From Nitrosopumilaceae archaeon (lineage in GTDB: Archaea; Thermoproteota; Nitrososphaeria; Nitrososphaerales; Nitrosopumilaceae): a stretch of DNA of 50,274 bases. Under the pieces are notes generated by a model. It did no database searches. It was given only the letters and a program-made list of their open reading frames with translations, and had not been told where the DNA came from. Position numbers and translations under genes: made by a program. The stretch is taken from the NCBI GenBank assembly GCA_900620265.3, contig UYNY03000031.1, positions 85,312 through 135,585 on the forward strand, in the 5' to 3' direction. The first letter of the stretch is position 1; every line of letters begins with the position of its first letter. This document shows, piece by piece, positions 16,284-24,874 of this stretch.

Positions 16284-17582
16284 CTATGGCTTGTACTCTT
16301 CGGTGACTTCCTTTACGACGCCGGCGGCTATGGTCGCGCCCATGTCCCTGAGCGCGAACCGCCCCATCTCCGGAAAGTCACCGAAGGTCTCGATGCAGGT
16401 GGGCCTCACCGGCCTTATCTTTACGATTGCAGAGTCGCCGACCTTTAGGAACTTTGGGTTCTCCTCCTCTACGGAGCCGGTGGCGGGGTTTATCTTTTGC
16501 AGGAACTCCGTCACCGTGGCGGCCACCTGGGCGGTGTGCGCGTGCATCACCGGCGTGTAGCCGGGGGCGATCGCCGTCGGGTGGTGTATGACGATGATCT
16601 GCGCCTTGAACTCCTTTGCGACCAGGGGGGGCGCGTCCGGCGTCCCGAGCACGTCGCCGCGCTTGATGTCCTTCTTTTCAACGCCCCTGAGGTTGAACCC
16701 AATGTTGTCGCCTGCCTCGGCCTTTGGCATCTCGGTGTGGTGGGTCTCTATCGACTTTATCTCGCCGGGGGCCCCGGACGGCATTACCACGATCTTGTCG
16801 CCAGCCTTCATCGTGCCGGTCTCGACGCGGCCCACGGGCACGGTGCCGACCCCGGTGATCGTATAGACGTCCTGGATGGGGACGCGGAGCGGCTTTCCGA
16901 CCGGCTTTTCGGTGACCGCAAAGTCGTCAAAGGCCTCCAGCAGCGTCTTTCCCGTATACCAGGACATGTTCTCGGACTTTTTGACCAGGTTGTCGCCCTT
17001 CCACCCGGAGACGGGGATGAACGGGACGTTCTCCAGCTTGTACCCGACCGACTTTACCAGCTTTTCGCCCTTTTCCTTTGCCGCCTTGTAGGCGTCCTCC
17101 GAGTAGTTGCTGTCGTCCATCTTGTTTATCGCCACGATGAGCTGGTTCACGCCCAGCGTCTTTAGGAGGAAGGCGTGCTCGCGGGCCTGCCCCCCGGCGG
17201 CGATCGCGGTATCCGTCTCGCCCTCCTTTGCGGAGAGCACCAGGATGGCCGCGTCGGCCTCCGACGCGCCCGTGATCATGTTCTTGATAAAGTCCCGGTG
17301 GCCCGGGGCGTCTATCAGCGTAAAGAAGAACTTTGAGGACTCGAACTTTTGGAACGCAAGGTCGATGGTGATGCCCCTCTCCCTCTCGTCCTTTATGTTG
17401 TCCATCACCCAGGCGTACTTGAACGTGTCGCCCTTGCCGGTCTTTTCGGACTCTGCGGCGTGGGCCGCTATGGTCCTCTCGTCCACGACCCCGAGATCCA
17501 TCAGGAAGTGGCCCATCGTCGTCGACTTGCCGTTGTCGATGTGGCCCGTGACGATCAGGTTCAGGTGGGGCTTGTCTGCCAT
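16284..17582 (-). CDS. tuf: translation elongation factor 1-alpha
   Basis: GTPase delivering aminoacyl-tRNA to the ribosome, 432 aa. It has G1 GHIDNGKST at 13-21, G3 DAPGHRDF, G4 NKMD, and family blocks ERERGITIDLAF and SGWKGDN, followed by the two beta-barrel domains. Leaderless ATG at 17580-17582 with a TAATAAATA box about 27 nt upstream. First gene of a tuf-rpsJ(-rpoP) unit. Confidence 0.98.
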   Translation of the reverse strand: MADKPHLNLIVTGHIDNGKSTTMGHFLMDLGVVDERTIAAHAAESEKTGKGDTFKYAWVMDNIKDERERGITIDLAFQKFESSKFFFTLIDAPGHRDFIKNMITGASEADAAILVLSAKEGETDTAIAAGGQAREHAFLLKTLGVNQLIVAINKMDDSNYSEDAYKAAKEKGEKLVKSVGYKLENVPFIPVSGWKGDNLVKKSENMSWYTGKTLLEAFDDFAVTEKPVGKPLRVPIQDVYTITGVGTVPVGRVETGTMKAGDKIVVMPSGAPGEIKSIETHHTEMPKAEAGDNIGFNLRGVEKKDIKRGDVLGTPDAPPLVAKEFKAQIIVIHHPTAIAPGYTPVMHAHTAQVAATVTEFLQKINPATGSVEEENPKFLKVGDSAIVKIRPVRPTCIETFGDFPEMGRFALRDMGATIAAGVVKEVTEEYKP

Positions 17583-17602
17583 CGGGGGGGCCCCGATTCG
17601 GG

Positions 17603-17657
17603 TTATTTATTACTGTTATGAATGAGCGCCGGGCCGGGCCCCACAAAGGCACATAAG
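17603..17657. promoter_or_regulatory. divergent promoters of tuf and FBP aldolase/phosphatase
   Basis: TTATTTATTA (17603-17615, minus-strand use) is about 27 nt before tuf. ACATAAGATA (about 17650-17659, plus-strand use) is about 26 nt before the ATG at 17681. The tuf box is the most A/T-pure promoter in the window, in keeping with a highly expressed gene. Confidence 0.55.
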
Positions 17658-17680
17658 ATAGCACGGGCGGGGGCCCGGAC

Positions 17681-18811
17681 ATGAGGATCACCGTCTCTGT
17701 GATCAAGGCCGACGTCGGGGGGATCGGGGGGCACACCCGGCCCAGCGACGCCCTCCTCAAGGCCGTCATGGAGGTCGTCTCCGGCTCTGACCTGCCGCTT
17801 GACAGGTATGTCGGGTACTGCGGGGACGACACCCACATCGTAATGTCCCACACCCGCGGGACCGGCGATCCGGAGATCCACAGGCTCGCGTGGGACGCCT
17901 TCATGGCCGGCACGCAGGTGGCCAGGGAGGAGGGCCTCTACGGGGCCGGCCAGGACCTCCTCAAGGACTCGTTCTCCGGGAACGTAAAGGGGATGGGCCC
18001 CGGCGTCGCCGAGCTCGAGTTCGAGGAGAGGCCCAACGAGGCGTTCACCGTCTTTGCGGCGGACAAGACGGAGCCCGGCGCGTTCAACTATCCCATATAC
18101 AGGATGTTCGCCGACTCGCTGAGCAACACCGGGCTCATCGTGAACAAGAGCCTGGCCGAGGGCGTCAGGGTCTCCATAATGGACGTCGAGAAGGGGCGGA
18201 TCGCCCGCCTCGAGCTCTGGCAGGACAAGCCCACCATCGAGGCGGCCCTGATGTACCCCGGCAGGTACGTCGTCGAGTCAGTCTCCACCAGGGACGGCGA
18301 GCCGATACTTGCCGCCTCGACGGACCGCCTGCACAACATCGCCGGCACCTACGTCGGAAAGGACGACCCCGTCTGCCTCGTGAGGACCCAGAAGAGGTTC
18401 CCGGCCACCGAGGAGGTGGGCAGCGCCTTTGACAACCCCCACTACGTGGCAGGCAACACCCGTGGGAGCCACAACATGCCGCTGATGCCGGTGCCGCTCA
18501 ACTCTGCCGCGTCGATCAACTTTTGCATACCCATAGTCTGCTCGCTGGTCTTCAGCATGCACGGGGGCAGGTTCACCGGCCCCTTTGACGGGTTCTCCAC
18601 GCCTGACTGGGACCGCCCGAGGCGCATTGCCGCCGAGCGCGCCGCGGCGATGCGCAGCCAGGGGTTCATACACCCGGCCACCCTCGTCCCCTCCGAGCTC
18701 GAGTACGCCGAGGGGTACAGGGCCCGCATGGAGGTGCTCGAGTCCAGGATGGAGGAGATGGAGCAGGCCGAGACCGGGGCGGCACGCCAAAAGTACGAGG
18801 ATCCCGACTGA
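17681..18811 (+). CDS. fbp: fructose-1,6-bisphosphate aldolase/phosphatase
   Basis: The bifunctional archaeal FBPA/ase (class V) condenses triose phosphates and dephosphorylates FBP, making gluconeogenesis unidirectional. Evidence: N-terminal TVSVIKADVGGIGGHTRPS (catalytic Asp and His), GDDTHIVMSH, KDSFSGNVKGMGPG, TEPGAFNYPIYRMF and AGNTRGSHNMPLMP. The length of 376 aa is normal. The C-terminal 40 residues are a charged helix (RARMEVLESRMEEMEQAE). It fits an autotroph that builds hexoses from CO2 fixation products. Confidence 0.96.
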   Translation: MRITVSVIKADVGGIGGHTRPSDALLKAVMEVVSGSDLPLDRYVGYCGDDTHIVMSHTRGTGDPEIHRLAWDAFMAGTQVAREEGLYGAGQDLLKDSFSGNVKGMGPGVAELEFEERPNEAFTVFAADKTEPGAFNYPIYRMFADSLSNTGLIVNKSLAEGVRVSIMDVEKGRIARLELWQDKPTIEAALMYPGRYVVESVSTRDGEPILAASTDRLHNIAGTYVGKDDPVCLVRTQKRFPATEEVGSAFDNPHYVAGNTRGSHNMPLMPVPLNSAASINFCIPIVCSLVFSMHGGRFTGPFDGFSTPDWDRPRRIAAERAAAMRSQGFIHPATLVPSELEYAEGYRARMEVLESRMEEMEQAETGAARQKYEDPD

Positions 18812-18862
18812 TCCCGGCGCGCGGGAAATAATTAAATTCGAACCGGGGCGGGCGCCCGCCTG

Positions 18863-19261
18863 ATGTCCCCGAGCTGGCTAAGCTGGTACGCCTACGCCCA
18901 CCTGGCCGCCCTCTCGATCCCGGGCACCCTGGCGGTCCTCTTCGGCCAGACCATCCCCGGCGTCCTGGCCTCCCCCTTCCGGATGGCCGGCGAGTACGTG
19001 GTGCTGGGGGCCGTCTTCGTGTTCGCCCTCGCCTGGATCCTGAGGGCCCGGCCCCGGACCCGCCCCACCGGGTACGAGGTGGTCGTCTTTGACGTCTTTG
19101 GATCAAGGTGCCGCATGGAGGGCATCAGGACCCGGTTCAGGACCCACGACGTGGCGTGGAGCTATATGAGGCAGTACAAGGAGGCATACCCGCTGAACAG
19201 CTTTGCCCTGGTATCTGACGACCCCGGCTCGGCGCGCCCCACCATATTCAGGTATATCTAG
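18863..19261 (+). CDS. membrane protein with soluble C-terminal domain
   Basis: A 132-aa product with two hydrophobic helices (about residues 10-30 and 43-61), then a compact alpha/beta domain (GYEVVVFDVFGSRCRMEG...HDVAWSYMRQYKE). No family recognised. A leaderless ATG at 18863 lies about 28 nt from AATAATTAAATT. It is followed closely by the DNA ligase gene with its own promoter in the tail of this gene. Confidence 0.75.
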   Translation: MSPSWLSWYAYAHLAALSIPGTLAVLFGQTIPGVLASPFRMAGEYVVLGAVFVFALAWILRARPRTRPTGYEVVVFDVFGSRCRMEGIRTRFRTHDVAWSYMRQYKEAYPLNSFALVSDDPGSARPTIFRYI

Positions 19262-19295
19262 ATCCTTTTATTGGCCGCCGCCGCGCGGGGCCCAG

Positions 19296-21047
19296 TTGAA
19301 GTTCGCGGTGCTCGCCGGCGCGTTCGGCAGGATGGAGTCGACCTCGAAGCGGACGGAGCTGACGGCCTTCCTCGTCGACCTGCTGAGGGAGACCCCGCCC
19401 GAGTCGGTCGCCACCATAACATACCTCATCCAGGGCAAGCTGCGCCCCGACTTTGAGGGGGTGGAGCTCGGGGTGGCAGAAAAGCTGGCGGCGCGCGCCA
19501 TTGCAAAGTCGGCCGGCGTCCCCGCCTCGGCCGTCGCCGACCGGTTCAAGAGCGGCGGCGACCTCGGGGACGCCGCGGCCGGCGTCCTGGACAGCAGGGC
19601 CCAGACGACCTTTGCCGCAGAGGAGATAACCGTGGATCGCGTCTACGAGACGCTGCTCCGGATAGCCCGCGCCTCGGGCGCCAGGTCACAGGAGATGAAG
19701 GCAAGGTACATCTCGAGCCTGCTCAACGACGCCACCCCCGACGAGGCAAGGTACATCGTAAAGCTGCTCCTCGGGACCATGCGCCTCGGGGTGGCCGAGA
19801 ACACGATGCTCGACGCGCTGGCCATATCCTTCGCGGGCGGCAAGGAGGCGAGGCCGGAGCTGGAGCGCGCCTACAACGTCTCAAGCGACCTTGGGCGCGT
19901 GGCCAGCGCCGCCGCCGCCGGCGGGGCCGAGGCCGCCCGGGGCTTTGAGATCCGGATGTACAGCCCCGTCAGGCCGATGCTGGCCGAGCGGGTGAGGGAC
20001 CCGTCGGGCGCCGAGCCGAGGCTGGGCGCCGAGTTTGCCGCCGAGTTCAAGCTGGACGGCGAGCGCGTCCAGATACACGCGGGCGGGGAGAGGGTGGCCA
20101 TCTTCTCAAGGAGGCTCGAGGACGTGGCGTCGTACTATCCGGACATCATCGAGATGGTGCCGCCAAGGATCGGGGGGCGGGAGGCAATACTCGAGGCCGA
20201 GGCCGTCGCCGTCAACGAGGAGACGGGGGCCTTCCTCCCGTTCCAGGAGCTGATGCACAGGAGGAGAAAGCACGGCGTGGCCGGCGCCGTCACAAAGTAC
20301 CCCGTCTCTGTGAACCTCTTTGACGTGCTGTATGTGGACGGGAGGAGCCTGCTCTGCGAGCCGTACAGCGCAAGGCGCGAGATCCTCGAGGGGATGGTGG
20401 ACGCCGACCAGAGGGTCAGGTGCGTGCAGGCCGCAAGGACCGGGGGAGCCGGCCTTGACGACCTGATGGAGGACGCCTTTAACGCGGGGGCCGAGGGCCT
20501 GATGCTCAAGAAGCTTGACAGCACGTACCAGGCCGGGTCGCGCGGCAGCAACTGGCTCAAGCTAAAGCGCGAGTACAGGGACGACCTGGCAGACAGCCTC
20601 GACCTGGTGGTGGTGGGGGCGTTCTTCGGCAGGGGCAGGCGCACCGGCATGTACGGGACGCTGCTGCTTGCCACCAACGACGCCCCGACGGGCACCCTCA
20701 CGTCAGTCTGCAAGGTGGGGACCGGCTTTACCGACGCCGACCTTGACTCGCTGTACCAGATGCTCAGCCCGGACGCCCGGGCCAGGAGGGACAGGAGGGT
20801 CGTGAGCGGGATGGAGGCGGACGTCTGGTTCGACCCGTCCCTGGTGATAGAGGTGGCCGCCTCCGAGGTGACCCTCAGCCCCACCCACAAGGCCGGCATG
20901 GACGCCGTCCGCAAGGGGTACGGGTTCGCCCTCCGCTTCCCAAAGTTCACCGGCAGGATCAGGGACGACAAGTCCCCGGAGCAGGCGTCCACCAACGAGG
21001 AGCTCGAGGCGCTCTACGCGGGCCAGAACAAGGCGGCGCGCGCCTGA
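19296..21047 (+). CDS. lig: ATP-dependent DNA ligase
   Basis: Replicative archaeal DNA ligase I type, 583 aa. The N-terminal DNA-binding domain is about 1-210, the adenylation domain carries motif I KLDGE with nucleophile K252, and the OB-fold domain is C-terminal (KFTGRIRDDKSPEQA motif). The start is TTG at 19296 (LKFAVLAGAFGRMES), which restores the usual N-terminus and sits about 28 nt from CCTTTTATTG. Longer upstream frames overlap the preceding gene and are not credible. Confidence 0.96.
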   Translation: MKFAVLAGAFGRMESTSKRTELTAFLVDLLRETPPESVATITYLIQGKLRPDFEGVELGVAEKLAARAIAKSAGVPASAVADRFKSGGDLGDAAAGVLDSRAQTTFAAEEITVDRVYETLLRIARASGARSQEMKARYISSLLNDATPDEARYIVKLLLGTMRLGVAENTMLDALAISFAGGKEARPELERAYNVSSDLGRVASAAAAGGAEAARGFEIRMYSPVRPMLAERVRDPSGAEPRLGAEFAAEFKLDGERVQIHAGGERVAIFSRRLEDVASYYPDIIEMVPPRIGGREAILEAEAVAVNEETGAFLPFQELMHRRRKHGVAGAVTKYPVSVNLFDVLYVDGRSLLCEPYSARREILEGMVDADQRVRCVQAARTGGAGLDDLMEDAFNAGAEGLMLKKLDSTYQAGSRGSNWLKLKREYRDDLADSLDLVVVGAFFGRGRRTGMYGTLLLATNDAPTGTLTSVCKVGTGFTDADLDSLYQMLSPDARARRDRRVVSGMEADVWFDPSLVIEVAASEVTLSPTHKAGMDAVRKGYGFALRFPKFTGRIRDDKSPEQASTNEELEALYAGQNKAARA

Positions 21048-21090
21048 CCGTACAGGGTTTAAATTACCACGCGCGCCGGCCCGCGCGTCA

Positions 21091-21744
21091 ATGTATAGCG
21101 GCGAGCTCGAGGTGCAGGCAAAGCGCAAGGCGATTGCGGTCCTGCAGGACGAGATCAGCCGAATACTGCACGCCTCGCGGGAGCTGGGCAAGATCCCGGA
21201 GCTCATGGTAAAGAAGGACAAGCGGGGGATAAAAAAGGCGCTAGAGGAGATCTCCTCGATAGAGGAGGACGTGGAGAACCTGCGCAGGAAGATAACGCGC
21301 GAGGTTGCCGACGTCGGGGGCCTCATAATGAACAGGGAGAACCTCCTGAACACCGCCTACACGATGGACGAGATAGCGGGGTATATCACGGGCATCTCGT
21401 TCAAGCTCTCCAACGTAAAGGTGGCCACCCTCAAGGGCACCAAGCTTGACAAGGACATCACGACGCTCATCGAGCTCGTCGTGGACCAGGTCTACAAGCT
21501 CAACGAGATAATCAGGAGCCTGACCACCAACACGGCCAGCGCCATCGAGCTGGCCCAGGAGACCCAGACCATCGAGAGGGAGATCGACATAAAGTACCGG
21601 GACGCCACCATAAAGCTCCTCTCCGAGGTATCGAACACGAAGGAGCTGCTCCTCATCAAGGACGTCATCGAGGGGATAGAGGAGATGGCCGACAAGTGCC
21701 AGAGGGTCTCTGACTCGTTCATCCTGCTGGCCCTCAGCCTCTAA
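21091..21744 (+). CDS. PhoU-like (DUF47) protein
   Basis: A 217-aa all-helical protein of the PhoU/DUF47 superfamily: helical repeats with ISSIEEDVENLRRKITREVAD, EIAGYITGISFKLSN and IKDVIEGIEEMADKCQRVSD. Relatives usually accompany phosphate permeases or regulate metal/phosphate uptake. No Pit or Pst gene is in this window. It has its own TATA element (GTTTAAATTACC) about 29 nt upstream of the ATG. Confidence 0.85.
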   Translation: MYSGELEVQAKRKAIAVLQDEISRILHASRELGKIPELMVKKDKRGIKKALEEISSIEEDVENLRRKITREVADVGGLIMNRENLLNTAYTMDEIAGYITGISFKLSNVKVATLKGTKLDKDITTLIELVVDQVYKLNEIIRSLTTNTASAIELAQETQTIEREIDIKYRDATIKLLSEVSNTKELLLIKDVIEGIEEMADKCQRVSDSFILLALSL

Positions 21745-21775
21745 ACCAATATACGGGCGCCCGGCCCGGCCCGCC

Positions 21776-22324
21776 ATGCCGGCGGCAGACCTCGTGGGAG
21801 GGCGCTTTGTGGTGTGGGACAGGGCGGCCGGAGGCAGGATATTCAGGTCAGGGTACTATGGCAAGCCAGTCGGCGTCCCAAAGCCAAAGGCCGACGGGGG
21901 GGACGTCCCGCTCGGGGCGCCCCTGGTGCTTGACGCCATGGAGGCGCTCTACCTATCCAGGAAGGGCGTCATCACGGTCCGCTCCGGGGGGAGGAGGCTG
22001 GGGGACGCCGAGATCGAGGAGGCGTGCCGCGCGTCCCACCACGGGTTCGCCCCAAGGTACGCAGTCTACGAGGACTTTAGGGAGAGGGGGTACGTGGTGG
22101 GTCCCGGGATAAAGTTCGGCTGCGACTTTGCAGTCTATGAGAGGGGCCCGGGCATCGACCACGCCCCGTACCTTGTCCGCGTCTGCACCAGGTCCGAGCC
22201 GCTGACCGCCACGGGCCTCGTCCACGCGGGCCGGATGGCGACCACCGTCAGAAAGCAGTTCATATTCGCCATACCGGGCTCCGGGGGCGTCGAGTACCTT
22301 GCGATAGACTGGTGGCGCGCCTAG
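21776..22324 (+). CDS. endA: tRNA-splicing endonuclease
   Basis: A 182-aa archaeal EndA that cuts bulge-helix-bulge introns from pre-tRNAs. The catalytic triad is visible as Y121 (CDFAVYERGP), H129 (GIDHAPYLV) and K160 (TTVRKQFIFA). The single-domain length fits a homodimeric or homotetrameric enzyme. TATA-like AATATAC lies about 25 nt upstream of the ATG. The stop shares CTAG with the opposing gene. Confidence 0.93.
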   Translation: MPAADLVGGRFVVWDRAAGGRIFRSGYYGKPVGVPKPKADGGDVPLGAPLVLDAMEALYLSRKGVITVRSGGRRLGDAEIEEACRASHHGFAPRYAVYEDFRERGYVVGPGIKFGCDFAVYERGPGIDHAPYLVRVCTRSEPLTATGLVHAGRMATTVRKQFIFAIPGSGGVEYLAIDWWRA

Positions 22325-22692
22325 AGCGACCTTATGTGCCCCGCTATCCGGTCGCAGATCTCGTACATGCCTCGCGAGACCCCGAACTCGAGGTGGTTCT
22401 CCCAGCCGCCCCGTATCCGGACGGCCCCCTCCGTCGGCTCGACGAAGAGGCGCGCGGAGCGCGCCCCCTGCGAGGCCATCATCCGGCAGAGCTCCCCGTC
22501 GGCGGCCAGGACGCCGGCGAGCCGGCCGCCCTCCCAGGTGACCCCGGTGACGGCGCCCCTCCCGAGTGCGCCCTCCGTCGAGACTATGGAGCGCGCGGCA
22601 TAGTCGGCGGGGCTGGCCGGATCAATCCTCACAACATAGTGCGCCTGGAACCTGTCCTGCGCCCCCCAAGGTACCGCGTCTGATCCCACCAT
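22321..22692 (-). CDS. conserved-looking hypothetical protein
   Basis: A 123-aa alpha/beta product (MVGSDAVPWGA; IVSTEGALGRGAVTGVTW; HLEFGVSRGMYEI). No family recognised. The ATG at 22690-22692 comes 1 nt after the TGA of the preceding 77-aa gene, so the two are translationally linked. It converges on endA, sharing CTAG. Confidence 0.7.
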   Translation of the reverse strand: MVGSDAVPWGAQDRFQAHYVVRIDPASPADYAARSIVSTEGALGRGAVTGVTWEGGRLAGVLAADGELCRMMASQGARSARLFVEPTEGAVRIRGGWENHLEFGVSRGMYEICDRIAGHIRSL

Positions 22693-22693
22693 A

Positions 22694-22927
22694 TCACCCC
22701 TTTTGGATTATCTGCACGGCATCGATGTTGGACCCGCTCAGCCCGAGGCACCCCCTGCTGCTCACCATCCGGGGCGTGCTCGAGTAATACCTCGAGTAGC
22801 AGTCGCCGGCCTCGAGCGGGTCGTCCCCCCGTATGACCTCGGACTCGACCCCGATCTCGGAGAGCATCTGCGAGAACCTCTCGGGCCACGTCATGTACCT
22901 GAACGTCTCGGGCTCGTCGTCGTGCAT
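22694..22927 (-). CDS. small hypothetical protein
   Basis: A 77-aa product starting MHDDEPETFRYMTW; the C-terminal half has three Tyr and two Cys in a short stretch (DCYSRYYSS; SSRGCLGLSG). No family recognised. A GTTTATTTTG box is about 30 nt upstream of the ATG. It forms a two-gene unit with 22321-22692. Confidence 0.65.
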   Translation of the reverse strand: MHDDEPETFRYMTWPERFSQMLSEIGVESEVIRGDDPLEAGDCYSRYYSSTPRMVSSRGCLGLSGSNIDAVQIIQKG

Positions 22928-22970
22928 CTGGGAGGCCCCCGGGGCCGCCCCAAAATAAACACTTTGGAGC

Positions 22971-23039
22971 CTACCGGTACACGAGGGGGTCGTCCCTGTC
23001 GTCGAACTCGCGGATTATCCGCGGGTATGCGCGTGCCAT
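22971..23039 (-). CDS. putative 22-aa peptide
   Basis: The frame is MARAYPRIIREFDDRDDPLV plus two residues, highly charged. GTTAATA lies about 28 nt upstream of the ATG at 23037-23039, the spacing used by real genes here, and there is no better reading of this interval. Too short to judge from sequence alone. Confidence 0.3.
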   Translation of the reverse strand: MARAYPRIIREFDDRDDPLVYR

Positions 23040-23149
23040 GGACGGCCTGCGATCGGATTGCTATTAACATACATCAGCACAGTATGCATACAATTAATAC
23101 CATTCGTGCCTGCGATCCGTTAAATAGAGCCCGGATCGGCGGCAGCCCG

Positions 23150-24874
23150 GTGGAGTTCAAGGGGAAGACGGCACTGGTGACGGGGGGCGGCACCGGGATC
23201 GGCAGGACCGTGGCGTCCGCGTTTGCAGAGCGCGGCGCGGGGGTCGTCCTGCTGGGGCGGAGGCGGGAGCCGCTCGAGGAGGCGGCCGCCGACATCAGGT
23301 CAAGGTGGGGCGTCCCGGCCAGGGTCTTTGCCGGAGTCGACGTGGCCGACGGGGGCGCCGTCGACCGCGTCTTTGCGGAGCTCGAGGCGGCGGGCGAGGG
23401 CGTCGACTATATCATAAACAACGCCGGGGTCTCAGGACCGGTCAGGTGCTTTGTGAGCACGCCGCTTGGCGAGTTCAGGGACGCCGTCGCCATCCACCTG
23501 ACCGGCTCGTTCTGGTGCGCCGTGCGCGGGCTTCCCTCCATCAGGAAGGGGGGCAAGATAATCACGATATCGACGTTCTTCACGGAGGAGAGGCCGCTCG
23601 AGCAGAGGCCGTACAGGTTCAGGAGCCCGTACACGGCGGCGCAGGGCGCAAAGAACCGCCTTGCAGAGGCGCTCTCGTGGGAGCTTGCGGACAGGGGGAT
23701 CGCGTCAATAGCGACCAACCCCGGGCCCGTACACTCTGACAGGATCTACAAGACGGTATACCCAAAGGCGGCGCTCGAGTTCCTCAGGGCCGCCGGGTTC
23801 GAGGGGGTGGATCCGGCCGGCGTCGCCGGGGCCGGCGCGGAGCTGCTCCCGCTGCTCGGCGAGTCTGACGGGACCGTCCGGGACGGGATAGCCGCCGCGT
23901 CCGGCAGGCTCGGCATCGGGGAGGACGTCCTCACAAGGATGCTTGAGAAGATATCCACCATAGCGGAAAAGGTCCAGTCAAACACGTCGCGCATGATACA
24001 GGACGGCCAGTTCCTCACGCAGGCCCAGGTGGCAGAGACGGTGCTGTGCATCTGCGGGGACGGCATCTCGGCGATACTGAACGGCAGGGTGGTGCCCGGC
24101 GACAGGGTCTCATACCCCGTCAGGGCGCACGTCGGGGCGGCGGCGCCCCCGGTCCCGCCGCAGAGGTTCGGGACGGTCCTCGTCACGGCCGATGCCGTGG
24201 ACGGGGCCGGCGCCTCGCTTGCAGAGCACCTGGCGGGCCACGTATCGGGGAACGGGGGCAGGGCGGTCTGCGCCGTGTCGGGGTCGGCATCCGCGGACAT
24301 CAGGGACCGCCTTGCCGGCTCGGTCGGCGCCGAGGCAGTCGATCTTGCAGACGAGGGGGCCGTCGACGCCCTGCTCGGCAGGGCCTCCGGCGGCGGCCGG
24401 ATCCAGGCGGCCGTCCACATCACGGGCGGGCCGCCCGAGAGGCCGCTCTCGGAGACCGGCAGGGACGAGTGGGACGCCCTGGTGGCAAGGCTGGTCACCA
24501 CGCCGGCCACCATAGCCCAGAGGGCGCTCGAGGCGCAGGTGCACGGCGGCGGCGCGGATCCCCGCCTCTACAGGGATGCCCGCGGCGCGGTGCTGATCGT
24601 GGGGCCGGGGCTTCCCGTCGGGAAAAAGACGGCCGGCGCCCAGAGGGCCCGCGCCGAGGTGTTCAGGGGGGCGCTGAGGCCGTTCACCGCCACCGTCAAC
24701 CAGGAGCTCTCAGAGGTGCTAGGGTCCCGCGCGAGGGTCTTTACGGTCCTTCCCGGCACGGTATCCGGCGCGGAGCCGGACGACTCGCGCGTGGCAGCGG
24801 CGCTCGACTTTGCCGTCTCGGATGACGCCCCGTCGTCCCCCGTCGTCACGTTCTGCGTCGACGAGTCAAGGTGA
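23150..24874 (+). CDS. two-domain SDR oxidoreductase, malonyl-CoA-reductase-like
   Basis: A 574-aa product made of two Rossmann SDR domains. The N-terminal domain (about 1-330) has the cofactor motif TGGGTGIG at 11-18, NNAG, ISTFF, SPYTAAQGAK and NPGPVHSDRIYKTV. The canonical YxxxK lysine is Gln, with Lys at +7. The C-terminal domain (about 335-574) is a degenerate SDR lacking the glycine motif. From memory, the tandem-SDR layout and the PGP-x2-SDRI segment recall the N-terminal half of Chloroflexus malonyl-CoA reductase (malonate semialdehyde reduction). A role in the 3-hydroxypropionate/4-hydroxybutyrate cycle is therefore possible. The GTG at 23150 is about 27 nt from GTTAAATAG; the longer frame upstream is antisense to other genes. 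Confidence 0.8.
   Translation: MEFKGKTALVTGGGTGIGRTVASAFAERGAGVVLLGRRREPLEEAAADIRSRWGVPARVFAGVDVADGGAVDRVFAELEAAGEGVDYIINNAGVSGPVRCFVSTPLGEFRDAVAIHLTGSFWCAVRGLPSIRKGGKIITISTFFTEERPLEQRPYRFRSPYTAAQGAKNRLAEALSWELADRGIASIATNPGPVHSDRIYKTVYPKAALEFLRAAGFEGVDPAGVAGAGAELLPLLGESDGTVRDGIAAASGRLGIGEDVLTRMLEKISTIAEKVQSNTSRMIQDGQFLTQAQVAETVLCICGDGISAILNGRVVPGDRVSYPVRAHVGAAAPPVPPQRFGTVLVTADAVDGAGASLAEHLAGHVSGNGGRAVCAVSGSASADIRDRLAGSVGAEAVDLADEGAVDALLGRASGGGRIQAAVHITGGPPERPLSETGRDEWDALVARLVTTPATIAQRALEAQVHGGGADPRLYRDARGAVLIVGPGLPVGKKTAGAQRARAEVFRGALRPFTATVNQELSEVLGSRARVFTVLPGTVSGAEPDDSRVAAALDFAVSDDAPSSPVVTFCVDESR

Noticed and set aside
18830-18862. tRNA T-arm-like TTCGAACC
   Set aside because: No 5-prime half or acceptor pairing; it is the promoter region of the next gene.
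22703-23149. N-terminal extension of the SDR gene
   Set aside because: The extension runs antisense to the 77-aa gene and through the promoter; the SDR domain starts exactly at the GTG at 23150.
24046-24825. 259-aa plus-strand frame inside the SDR gene
   Set aside because: Arg/Gly-only composition; the true frame gives clear Rossmann sequence.
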